From Pseudovibrio japonicus (GTDB lineage Bacteria; Pseudomonadota; Alphaproteobacteria; Rhizobiales; Stappiaceae): a stretch of 64,000 nucleotides of DNA. The notes beneath the pieces were generated by a model. The model searched no databases. It was not told the DNA's origin and worked only from the letters and a program-made list of their open reading frames with translations. Location of the stretch: NCBI RefSeq assembly GCF_014651595.1, contig NZ_BMXE01000004.1, positions 1-64,000 of the forward strand. Reading direction: 5' to 3'. Each line of letters opens with the position of its first letter. Position 1 is the stretch's first letter. This document shows, piece after piece, positions 56,644 to 64,000 of this stretch. Position numbers and translations under genes: made by a program.

Positions 56644-57204
56644 ATGGCACCAAGATCAAAGCCTGCTTCCAAGAAACCGCCACGCAGTAAACGAACAGCG
56701 GCGGGCAACTCCAAGATGCCCGACATGGTTGGATCAGCTGAGATGGCCAAGTGCCTTGGGGTTACCACACGCAGGCTAGGACAGCTCGTTTCTGAAGGTG
56801 TGTTGCGCAAAGAGGGGCGCGGCAAGTTCCCGCTGGCCTTCAATGTGAAAGCCTTCATCGACTTTAAGGTGCAGAGCGAGGTGTCGGGCTTGGCTCCGAG
56901 CAGTGCCGACAAGCTGGCGCAAACCCGAGAGCAGGCACTGCTTCGCAAGATGGCTCGTGAGGACCGAGAAATCATCGCAATGGAAGAGGCGATGGAAGCC
57001 TTGGAAGACGTGACCGGTGAGTTTTTGACCACCATGTCCACCCTACCTGCGCAAATTACAAGAGATCTGGAAGAACGGTCACGCATTGAAAAAATCTGTG
57101 ATGGTGAACGAAAGCGACTTGCTAAGAGTTTCGTCAAAACTACCCAAGCTCTACAGCAGGGTCGTCGAGCTTCTAGCGCCCAGACCGAGGATGACGCCAG
57201 ATGA
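56644..57204 (+). CDS. Terminase small subunit (Nu1-like)
   Basis: A 186-residue protein. Residues 25-75 contain GSAEMAKCLGVTTRRLGQLV then GRGKFPLAFNVKAFIDFK, the winged-helix DNA-binding domain of lambda Nu1-type small terminases; the rest is a coiled-coil assembly region. It recognises the phage packaging site and recruits the large subunit encoded next (start overlaps by about 100 bases). Confidence 0.8.
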   Translation: MAPRSKPASKKPPRSKRTAAGNSKMPDMVGSAEMAKCLGVTTRRLGQLVSEGVLRKEGRGKFPLAFNVKAFIDFKVQSEVSGLAPSSADKLAQTREQALLRKMAREDREIIAMEEAMEALEDVTGEFLTTMSTLPAQITRDLEERSRIEKICDGERKRLAKSFVKTTQALQQGRRASSAQTEDDAR

Positions 57205-59092
57205 ATGGGGCAGGCACAATCGTGAGTACCCCAGACACAGCGGGCACCCCGGCCAACGCAAGCCAGAACTGACACCCTATACCATTCCCTTTGGACGCTG
57301 GGTGCAGGCGCGCACGCATAGACGCTACGCACTTGCAATGTTTGCGCAAGGCGGCAAGACAGACAGCTTTTTCGACATTGTTGGTGAGCGCCTTGATACC
57401 TCACCGGCACCGATCCTCTTTGTTGGACCTACAAAGCAGTTCATCAAAGACCAGTTTGAGCCAAGGCTTGATGATTTTCTTACGGAGACGCGTGCGCTGG
57501 CAGCAAAGGTCAGCACATCGAAACGGCAAACCAAAACCAGAAAGACTGTTGCTGGCGTTCCGGTACGCATGGCACACGCAGGATCTACCACTGCTCTTAA
57601 GTCAGACTCGATAGCGCTTGTGCTGTCTGATGAGGTGGATGAGTTTGCTGCCAATGTGAAAAACCAAGGCAACATCCTGCGCTTGATCGACAGGCGCGGT
57701 GAGACCTTTGCAGACTTTGTGCATGCAGCCGTATCTACACCCTCCATCGGCCCGTCCGAGGCCTATCGAGATCCTGATAGCGGTTTGGAGTTTTGGGCAG
57801 AGCAGGACCCGGACCAGATCGAGTCTGCCATCTGGCGCATGTGGCAGTCCGGGACACGGCACCATTGGGCATGGCCTTGCCCGAACTGCGATGAGTATTT
57901 CATTCCACGCTTCAGCTGTCTGAAGTGGGATAAGCCGGTTGATGATACTGGACGCGAGCTTAAGTCCGACCCAATGCTGGCCTTCCAGACAGCTCGTTTG
58001 GAATGCCCTTGTTGCGGACTGCCTATTGATCATACACACAAGGACGACATGAACGCACGAGGTGTGACGGTCGCACCGGGGCAAAGCGTTCAACCGGACG
58101 GAACAATAATTGGGGCAGAGCCGCAAAGCTGGACCAAGAGCCTTTGGGTGAGCGGGCTTGCTTCTCCTTTTGTGTCCTGGGGACAGAGGGCAGCTGAGAT
58201 TGTTGAGGCTTACAACTCCGGTGATCCCTACGACATCCAAGTTTGCATTAACGCCTCTTTCGGTGAGCTGTACGCTCCTGGTAGCGGTGAGGTGCCAAGC
58301 TGGACAAAGGTGAAGGAACTGGCGTCTCCAAGCTATGTGAAGGGGCAGGTTCCAAGCGGTGTCAAGAAGATCACGGCAGCCGTGGATGTGCAGAAGAACT
58401 GCCTCTACTACACCATTCGCGGTTGGGGTGAGCGCGCAACGTCTTGGCTGCTGGAGTATGGGCAGCTGTATGGGGAAACCAAAGAACGTTTTGTCTGGGA
58501 AGATCTGGAAGGGCTTTTGCAGAAAGACTTCGACGGCATTCCTATTCGTCTCGCTCTCATTGACGCCGGTTTTCGACCCGGCAAAAAAGATGAAGTTCCG
58601 GTGCACCGTGTCTATGAATTCTGTCAGCGGAACAAGCGCATAGCACGGGCAACCAAGGGCTCTTCAACCACCATATTGCGGAACATTGCAGCTACGAAAG
58701 TAGATGTGAACGTGAATGGCATGTTGCTGAAGAATGAGATCGAACACTACCGGCTCGATACGGACTTCTTCAAACGTTGGGTGCATGAGCGGCTCCATTG
58801 GGAGCCGGATCAGCTGGGTGCATGGCTGCTACCTGCGGACGTGTCAGAAGACTTCTGCAAACAGATGGTATCCGAGGCTCGTTTGAAAAAGGCGAGTGGA
58901 CGGGTCAAGTGGGTCCAGCGCCAGAAAGACAACCACTATTTCGACTGCGAGGCAATGCAGGCTGCTGCTGGCAGGTTGGAGAATGTTCTTGAGCTTCGCT
59001 CGAACTCGCCAGTCCATCGCGTTTCCACGCATGCAACGCCCCAAAAGAAGAGAAAGAACGACTGGTTTGGCGAACGAAGGAGCATTTGGTGA
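57101..59092 (+). CDS. Terminase large subunit (lambda GpA family)
   Basis: A 663-residue protein. LLAPRPRMTPDEWGRHNREY is the GpA entry block, FAQGGKTDSFFD the Walker A-like motif, VLSDEVDEF the Walker B, and the nuclease half carries ITAAVDVQKN and ALIDAGFRPG, both with Asp ligands. CPNCDEYF and CPCCGLP are zinc-type pairs. It cuts and translocates phage DNA during packaging. ATG 57101 is chosen; TTG 57086 is an alternative. Terminal codons TGA/GTG overlap the gpW gene. Confidence 0.9.
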   Translation: MVNESDLLRVSSKLPKLYSRVVELLAPRPRMTPDEWGRHNREYPRHSGHPGQRKPELTPYTIPFGRWVQARTHRRYALAMFAQGGKTDSFFDIVGERLDTSPAPILFVGPTKQFIKDQFEPRLDDFLTETRALAAKVSTSKRQTKTRKTVAGVPVRMAHAGSTTALKSDSIALVLSDEVDEFAANVKNQGNILRLIDRRGETFADFVHAAVSTPSIGPSEAYRDPDSGLEFWAEQDPDQIESAIWRMWQSGTRHHWAWPCPNCDEYFIPRFSCLKWDKPVDDTGRELKSDPMLAFQTARLECPCCGLPIDHTHKDDMNARGVTVAPGQSVQPDGTIIGAEPQSWTKSLWVSGLASPFVSWGQRAAEIVEAYNSGDPYDIQVCINASFGELYAPGSGEVPSWTKVKELASPSYVKGQVPSGVKKITAAVDVQKNCLYYTIRGWGERATSWLLEYGQLYGETKERFVWEDLEGLLQKDFDGIPIRLALIDAGFRPGKKDEVPVHRVYEFCQRNKRIARATKGSSTTILRNIAATKVDVNVNGMLLKNEIEHYRLDTDFFKRWVHERLHWEPDQLGAWLLPADVSEDFCKQMVSEARLKKASGRVKWVQRQKDNHYFDCEAMQAAAGRLENVLELRSNSPVHRVSTHATPQKKRKNDWFGERRSIW

Positions 59093-59322
59093 GTAACGAT
59101 ATCTCCGGTCTGACGACCGACGAAAAGAAATCGCTCTTAACTAAGCTGGAGAAGGCCAGATTTTCAGGTGCTGCTCGTGTGAAGTTCCGTGATTACGACG
59201 TTGAATACAAGTCTGACGCTGAGATGGTTAAGGCAATCAGCGACCTGAAACAGTCAATCGGGGCAGCCGACGGTAAGCGACCAAGATCTGTTATCCGCAC
59301 TAACTTTTCAAATGGACTATAA
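59089..59322 (+). CDS. gpW-like head-tail joining protein
   Basis: A 77-residue protein with a GTG start overlapping the terminase stop (GTGA). LTKLEKARFSGAARVKFRDYDVEY is the fold signature of lambda gpW: helix, beta hairpin, helix. It stabilises DNA in the head and joins head to tail. Its position between terminase and portal is the canonical one. Confidence 0.8.
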   Translation: MSNDISGLTTDEKKSLLTKLEKARFSGAARVKFRDYDVEYKSDAEMVKAISDLKQSIGAADGKRPRSVIRTNFSNGL

Positions 59323-60857
59323 TGGCCAACGTTCTTGATAAAGCTATCGGCTTCTTTTCACCCACTGCTGGATTGAAAAGAGCGCGGGCACGAGCGGCGC
59401 TTGATGTTGTCACCAGAGGCTTTGACGGAGCCAGCCGAGGCCCGCGTGTGAGCAACTGGAGGGCCAGTTCAAACTCTGCGGATGCCGACATTCAGGCAAA
59501 TGCCCCAACGCTGCGAGCGCGTTCGCGTGATTTGATCGTCAACAACAAGTATGTTGCAAGCTCAGTCAACACGCACGTAGATAACCTTGTGGGCACGGGG
59601 ATTATCCCGCGTGCTGCCAGCGATAACCCCGAGCTCAACCAACGCATTAATGATGCGTGGGATCTGTGGGTTGAAAAGTCTGCACCTGATGGGCAGATGG
59701 ACTTCTATGGTCAGCAGAGCCAGCTGTGTGCAGGTCTGGTTGGTTCAGGCGAAATGTTTGGTCGTCGCCGTGTTCGCCGTTTTCTGGATGAGCGTTTAGT
59801 CCCGATGCAGATACAGACCTTTGAGTCTGAATTCATCGATGAGAGCAAGCGTGAGGCCAGTACGAAGAACAGGCGGATCGTCAGTGGCATCGAATTTGAC
59901 AAGATTGGTGCACGAACCGGCTACTGGATGTATTCCAGCCACCCAAATGACGCTAATGGTTTTGGTGGCGGGCAAGCAACCTCAAAACTGATCAAGTCAG
60001 CTGATGTCTTCCACCTTTATGAGCCGCAACGGACGCAGGTAAGAGGTCTCCCGTGGACCACTCCTGTCATCATCGCTGCAAAGGAGTTTCAGGACTATGA
60101 GGGAGCTGAGCTGGTTCGCAAGCTCACTGAAGCCTGTCTCGTTGGCTCGTTGGATATTGGACCGCAAGGCCAGATCAATGACAGGGATTCAAACCTTGGT
60201 GTGGGCGTCTTTGACACAGATGGTAATCCGGTAGAGCGTATAGAGCCAGGTCTGATTTACCTGACCCGAGGTGCTGGGCAGCTAAACTTCAACGCTCCGG
60301 CTGTTGGCGGAAATACCGAGCAATTCTCCCGATTGTCTCTGCGCGGTGTTGCGGCAGGCTTGCGCGTTCCTTATGAGCTCGTGGCCAAGGACTTTGGTCA
60401 GGTCAACTACTCTTCCGGTCGCTCCGCTCTGCTTGCCTACCGCACGTTCGTTCGCCGTTGTCAACGAAACCTGCTGATACACCAGGTTTGTCGCCCCGTG
60501 TGGGGCTGGTTCCTTGAGATGGCGAACCTTGTGGGTATTGCCCCTGAAGACCCAATTCCAGTGATGTGGACACTTCCGACATTCGAGCATATCAACCCGA
60601 TTGACGATGTTCGTGCAGACCTGATCGCTATCCGTTCCGGCATGAAGACGCTGCCACAAGTGATTACTGAACGTGGCGGTAACCCACGTAAAGTGCTGGA
60701 AGAAGTCGCAAAATTCAATGTACAGCTCGACGAAATGGGCATCATTCTGGACTCTGACCCACGTCACCTGACAGCTCAAGGTCAACTCCACCAGCAAGTT
60801 CAAGCTTTCCTCGCAAGTGATCCATCCGGCGAGGGCAACGATAGCGACCAAAGCTAG
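59322..60857 (+). CDS. Portal protein (lambda gpB family)
   Basis: A 511-residue protein of the lambda portal family: LRARSRDLIVNNKYVASSVN, VGTGIIP, GSGEMFGRRR, FESEFIDE and YSSGRSALLAYRTFVRRCQR are seen in order. The dodecameric ring forms the DNA entry vertex and binds terminase. Start ATG overlaps the gpW stop by one base. Followed eight bases later by the protease/capsid gene. Confidence 0.93.
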   Translation: MANVLDKAIGFFSPTAGLKRARARAALDVVTRGFDGASRGPRVSNWRASSNSADADIQANAPTLRARSRDLIVNNKYVASSVNTHVDNLVGTGIIPRAASDNPELNQRINDAWDLWVEKSAPDGQMDFYGQQSQLCAGLVGSGEMFGRRRVRRFLDERLVPMQIQTFESEFIDESKREASTKNRRIVSGIEFDKIGARTGYWMYSSHPNDANGFGGGQATSKLIKSADVFHLYEPQRTQVRGLPWTTPVIIAAKEFQDYEGAELVRKLTEACLVGSLDIGPQGQINDRDSNLGVGVFDTDGNPVERIEPGLIYLTRGAGQLNFNAPAVGGNTEQFSRLSLRGVAAGLRVPYELVAKDFGQVNYSSGRSALLAYRTFVRRCQRNLLIHQVCRPVWGWFLEMANLVGIAPEDPIPVMWTLPTFEHINPIDDVRADLIAIRSGMKTLPQVITERGGNPRKVLEEVAKFNVQLDEMGIILDSDPRHLTAQGQLHQQVQAFLASDPSGEGNDSDQS

Positions 60858-60865
60858 GAAACCTC

Positions 60866-62914
60866 ATGCCAAAGCAACTGCAAGAGAATATCCGCGTTCC
60901 TAAGGGAAGCGCTCCGGGAGAAGTGCGTTCGGCAACCTTCAACGAAGCAGAGCGCACGGTTGAAGTCATTTTTGCAACCGACACGCCCTATATGCGCAAC
61001 TCCTGGCAACATGGCCCCTATAATGAAGTACTGGTCATGTCTTCTGAAGCCATGAGAATGGAGCGTTTTGAGAAAGGCATGTCGCTGCTCGACTCGCACT
61101 CGCAGTGGAGCATGAAAGATCGCCTTGGCACGATTGTTCCTGGAAGTGTTCGACTGGCTGACGGCAAGGGGTACTGCTTAGTCAAACTCAACTCTTCAGA
61201 AACAGCAGAGCAGATCCTGAGCGATCTGCGCGATGGCCATCCATTCCAAGTGAGTGTGGGCTATCGAATCTACAAATTTGAGAAAATTGAGAAAGACGAC
61301 GAGCCGGTTCCTGAATGGCGGGCCATTGACTGGGAGCCCTCAGAGATCTCTGTAGTTCCGGTTCCCGCAGACGCTGGTGCACATTCCCGTTCCAGCTCCG
61401 ACGATAAAACCGAATTCGACTGCGTACTCGTACGCTCCGAAGCTGCCGTGGATCAAACGGCATCAATTCAAGAGGATGAAGACATGCCAAATCGCACTGC
61501 GACCCCGGCACCTGATGCAACCACGCCTACTGTGACCAATGATGAACGCAGTGTTCAGACACAAGGCACCACCACAGCCACCCCTCCAGCACCTTCAGTT
61601 GATGTTGATGCAGAACGCACGGCAGCTGCAGACGATGCTCGTGAACAGGAGCGTGAACGCGCACGTACCATTCATGTGCTTGGACAAAAGCACAACATGC
61701 CAGATGACAGGGTTCGCAAGGCAATTGATGCAGGAACATCTGTTGCTGACTTTAAAGACGCTATTCTGGATGCAAAGGCGCAGAGTGAAGAGGACAGCGA
61801 AACGTTCCCTCACTCTAACGCTGCCGAGCCTAAAGGCCGTCAGGATGAAGTGGATACGCGCCGGGAGGCAATGACGAATGCTGTACTGCATCGTTGCTCT
61901 CCCGGCAATCATAAGCTCTCTGATGCAGGCCGGGACTTTCGCGGGCTTACTCTTAAAGAGTTGGCGCGTGAGTGTCTGGAACTGGCCGGTGAGCGCACAC
62001 GCGGCATGAGCGGCATGGAACTGGCAGAACGTGCCTTCCAAGGCACAAGCGACTTCCCTATCATCCTTGAAGGGGTTGTGAACCGCCAGGTGATGCAAGC
62101 TTATCAAGGAGAGACGCAGACTTTCCGAAGCTGGGCCAAACAGGCCACCGCAACGGACTTCCGCGACATGCACCGCATCAGCGTTGGTGAAGTCGGGGAG
62201 CTGCGCAAGGTCAACGAGAACGGTGAATATGAAAGCACCACTCTCGGTGAAGGCAAGGAAAGCTACCGCATTGCCACATACGGTCGTATCATCGGCATCA
62301 CTCGTCAGGCCATTGTGAACGACGACCTGAATGTATTTAACGATCTGCCGCGCAAGTTCGGTAACCAGGTTTCAATTCTGGAATCCGACGTGGTTTACAA
62401 CTGTCTGATTGAAAACAAGAAGATGTCAGATGGTAAAGCGCTGTTCCACGCTGACCATAAAAACCTGCTAACAGGTGGTGACACCGCACTTTCTCTCGAA
62501 GCCATTGCCGCTGGTCGTATCAAGATGTCCCAGCAGATGGATGTTTCCGGAAAGGTGAAGTTACGCCTGCGCCCCCGTTTCATTCTTCTGCCGACCGAAC
62601 TGGAACTGCCAGCAGCAAGGCTGTTTGCGCCATACTCTCCAACGAAGTCTGAAGACACCACACCAGAGTATCTGACAGGCTACGAACGTATTGTTGAAGA
62701 CCGCTTGTCTGATATCAGTGGCACGGCTTGGCATATGGTCGCAGATCCAAACCAGGCACCGGCTGTTGAGTACGCCTATCTGGAAGGTGAAAACGGTCCA
62801 ACTACAGAAACCCAGATGGGCTTTAAGGTAGATGGCATGCAGATCAAGGTGCGTTTGGACTTTGGTGCAGCACCTGTTGACTGGAAGGCAATCCAGCGCA
62901 ACGCAGGCGCATAA
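60866..62914 (+). CDS. Fused prohead protease and major capsid protein
   Basis: A 682-residue fusion. Residues 1-200 are an HK97-type prohead protease: LLDSHSQWSMKDRLGT (His), FQVSVGYRIYKF (Ser) and WEPSEISVVPVPADAGA. A Thr/Pro/Ala-rich linker at 205-260 is followed by a coiled-coil scaffold-like part (residues 260-310), and from about 330 to the end a Mu-like/HK97-fold major capsid domain. An in-frame ATG at 61484 (MPNRTATPAPD) has AGAGGA seven bases before it and could make scaffold-plus-capsid without the protease. The protease must cleave itself from the capsid part. Confidence 0.82.
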   Translation: MPKQLQENIRVPKGSAPGEVRSATFNEAERTVEVIFATDTPYMRNSWQHGPYNEVLVMSSEAMRMERFEKGMSLLDSHSQWSMKDRLGTIVPGSVRLADGKGYCLVKLNSSETAEQILSDLRDGHPFQVSVGYRIYKFEKIEKDDEPVPEWRAIDWEPSEISVVPVPADAGAHSRSSSDDKTEFDCVLVRSEAAVDQTASIQEDEDMPNRTATPAPDATTPTVTNDERSVQTQGTTTATPPAPSVDVDAERTAAADDAREQERERARTIHVLGQKHNMPDDRVRKAIDAGTSVADFKDAILDAKAQSEEDSETFPHSNAAEPKGRQDEVDTRREAMTNAVLHRCSPGNHKLSDAGRDFRGLTLKELARECLELAGERTRGMSGMELAERAFQGTSDFPIILEGVVNRQVMQAYQGETQTFRSWAKQATATDFRDMHRISVGEVGELRKVNENGEYESTTLGEGKESYRIATYGRIIGITRQAIVNDDLNVFNDLPRKFGNQVSILESDVVYNCLIENKKMSDGKALFHADHKNLLTGGDTALSLEAIAAGRIKMSQQMDVSGKVKLRLRPRFILLPTELELPAARLFAPYSPTKSEDTTPEYLTGYERIVEDRLSDISGTAWHMVADPNQAPAVEYAYLEGENGPTTETQMGFKVDGMQIKVRLDFGAAPVDWKAIQRNAGA

Positions 62915-62940
62915 CCTTTCCTGAAAACCAAGCATGAACG

Positions 62941-62962
62941 ACCGGCACTTGCCGGTTTTTTT
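62941..62962 (+). terminator. Rho-independent terminator after capsid gene
   Basis: ACCGGC-ACTT-GCCGGT followed by a run of six to seven T, 26 bases after the capsid stop. Confidence 0.88.
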
Positions 62963-62986
62963 ATGTTCTAACTCTGAGGAAGAGTA

Positions 62987-63325
62987 ATGGCACAGAACTA
63001 TGTCAAGTCCGGTGAACGAGTGACGGTGGTTGCTGGTCCCGGTGGCGCCCAATCGGGCAAATTCTATGTAGTTGGGGCAATGTCAGGCATTGCCCAGACA
63101 AGCGCAGCTGAAGGCGAGGAGTACGAACTGGACACTACTGGAAGTGTCTATGAGTACGGCAAGACAACTGCACAGGCCTGGGTGCAGGGCACCAAGCTCT
63201 ATTACGACGATGACACTGACACCATGACCACCACTGATACTGACAACACCTATGCTGGTGTGGCTGAACAACCCGCTGCTGTGGATGCCGCTATCGGACG
63301 GATCATGCTGCTGCGCAGCTTCTAA
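62987..63325 (+). CDS. DUF2190-family capsid-associated protein
   Basis: A 112-residue beta-rich protein. VVAGPGGAQSGKFYVVGAMSG and AWVQGTKLYYDDDTDTMTTTDT are typical of the DUF2190 proteins that follow major capsid genes and are probably decoration proteins. GAGGAAGAG lies upstream of the ATG. Confidence 0.75.
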   Translation: MAQNYVKSGERVTVVAGPGGAQSGKFYVVGAMSGIAQTSAAEGEEYELDTTGSVYEYGKTTAQAWVQGTKLYYDDDTDTMTTTDTDNTYAGVAEQPAAVDAAIGRIMLLRSF

Positions 63326-63343
63326 AATCTGATGTTACCAACC

Positions 63344-63374
63344 GGGTGCGCTGAGATAAGCGCATCCAGTTTTT
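63344..63374 (+). terminator. Rho-independent terminator
   Basis: GGGTGCGCT-GAGATA-AGCGCATCC (one wobble pair) followed by a five-T run, just upstream of the ribosome site of the next gene. Confidence 0.7.
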
Positions 63375-63384
63375 GGAGAACAAC

Positions 63385-63576
63385 ATGAAGAACTACAAGA
63401 CGACGGGCCAAACGATCATCAAGGGCAAACCTTTCGCAGGAGACATGTCAGTGCCGCTGTCGGAGGAAGATGCAAAGGGGTATGTCAAAGCTGGAACACT
63501 GGTTGAGGTGGATGAAAACGGGAAGCCGGTTGCCACCAAATCAGCTACTAAACGCAAGACCACTGCCAAGGATTAA
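63385..63576 (+). CDS. Hypothetical head protein
   Basis: A 63-residue protein starting MKNYKTTGQTIIKGKPFAGD, GGAGAA upstream. The tail is Lys/Thr-rich. In this location (after capsid/DUF2190) it is probably a small structural or head-completion protein. Family not recognised. Confidence 0.6.
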   Translation: MKNYKTTGQTIIKGKPFAGDMSVPLSEEDAKGYVKAGTLVEVDENGKPVATKSATKRKTTAKD

Positions 63577-63581
63577 GATGG

Positions 63582-63989
63582 ATGTTTGAGGACTTGGTTC
63601 AGATGGCTTCGGACACCATCGACGATATCATGAGCGATGGTGCATTCATGATCTATCCACGTTCGAAAGCAAACGTAAATGCCCAGCTTAGAGCGGACCA
63701 GTCCCGACAAGAGCATCGGGGTGAGCAATGCATTCTTTGCTTTCAAAGCCAGGAATTTGGCATTGAGCTGGGTGTGAGAAAGACCTATCGGGAGTCGAAC
63801 GACTTCAGAACGGTATCCGTAGGCCGGGAACTCTATCTGAGCGTCGATGCAACGCATCTGCCTGATTACGAGGTGAAGCAGGGCGATCTTGTTGAACTGC
63901 TTGATAAGCCTGGGCTCGGGAGGATGGAAATCCTTGACCAGCAGCCGGACGGCAAATCGAGAACGTTGTTCCGGCTTTCCAAGAAGTAA
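63582..63989 (+). CDS. Head-tail connector protein (lambda FII-like)
   Basis: A 135-residue beta-rich protein. The pattern YEVKQGDLVELLDKPGLGRM and PDGKSRTLFRLSKK matches phage head-tail joining proteins of the FII type, which close the connector and dock the tail. Order after the capsid genes fits. An ATG at 63578 opens only three codons, so 63582 is the start. Confidence 0.65.
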   Translation: MFEDLVQMASDTIDDIMSDGAFMIYPRSKANVNAQLRADQSRQEHRGEQCILCFQSQEFGIELGVRKTYRESNDFRTVSVGRELYLSVDATHLPDYEVKQGDLVELLDKPGLGRMEILDQQPDGKSRTLFRLSKK

Positions 63990-64000
63990 GGCTAAGACCA

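Noticed and set aside
1-64000. CRISPR arrays or insertion sequences
   Set aside because: No regular repeat-spacer array and no transposase gene were seen anywhere in the window.

Overview
The window joins a bacterial chromosome segment (positions 1 to about 13,080) to the left and central part of a large temperate prophage (about 13,080 to the end, right end not reached). The host is probably a marine alphaproteobacterium of the Pseudovibrio or Labrenzia kind. This is inferred from a NosL (denitrification) tail, an arginine decarboxylase/carboxyspermidine route for polyamines, protein families typical of Rhodobacterales and Hyphomicrobiales, and intermediate GC content. No species marker is present, so this is a guess.

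Chromosome. The 3' end of nosL is followed by a low-GC accessory patch (about 0.4-3.3 kb). The patch holds a hypothetical gene and a four-gene module, here called module A: a GNAT-fold acyltransferase on +, facing a leftward PAS-like protein, a small helical protein and an HTH regulator. Next is a compact + operon for spermidine synthesis (speA, carboxy(nor)spermidine dehydrogenase, nspC, speB), then MarR, GNAT and methyltransferase genes, and a DHA2-type MFS exporter divergent from a LysR regulator.

Prophage. A tyrosine integrase sits beside the 3' half of a tRNA-Ser(UGA) gene that is cut in the anticodon loop (attL). A very long leftward operon follows (13.2-32.3 kb). It holds many tiny, translationally coupled genes, then RNase H, a CtrA/OmpR-like winged helix protein, ParB-like, Gp37/Gp68, LuxR-type and Xre regulators, and a recombination set: a DnaQ-like protein, RecT, a RecE-like nuclease and an SMC/RecF-like ATPase. 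At 32.7-34.7 kb lies module B, a second copy of the four-gene module in the same order and orientation. Its HTH gene occupies the phage repressor position and faces a rightward replication operon across a cluster of GCCAA/TTGGC half-sites. That operon holds a Cro-like protein, MT-A70, a GapR/RMF-like protein, RuvC-like, a C5 methyltransferase, Toprim primase and DnaB helicase, followed by small genes. A mixed-orientation segment (45-54 kb) carries a phage sliding clamp (dnaN), an adenine methyltransferase fused to other domains, and accessory genes. From 55 kb the late genes run rightward: a tail protein Z-like gene, a tRNA with CAU anticodon, lambda-type terminase, gpW, portal, a fused prohead protease/capsid protein with a plausible internal start, a DUF2190-like protein and a head-tail connector. 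Tail, lysis and attR lie beyond the window.

The most unusual feature is the paired four-gene module, one copy in the host and one at the lysogeny switch of the prophage. It looks like an uncharacterised regulatory, perhaps signalling, cassette.
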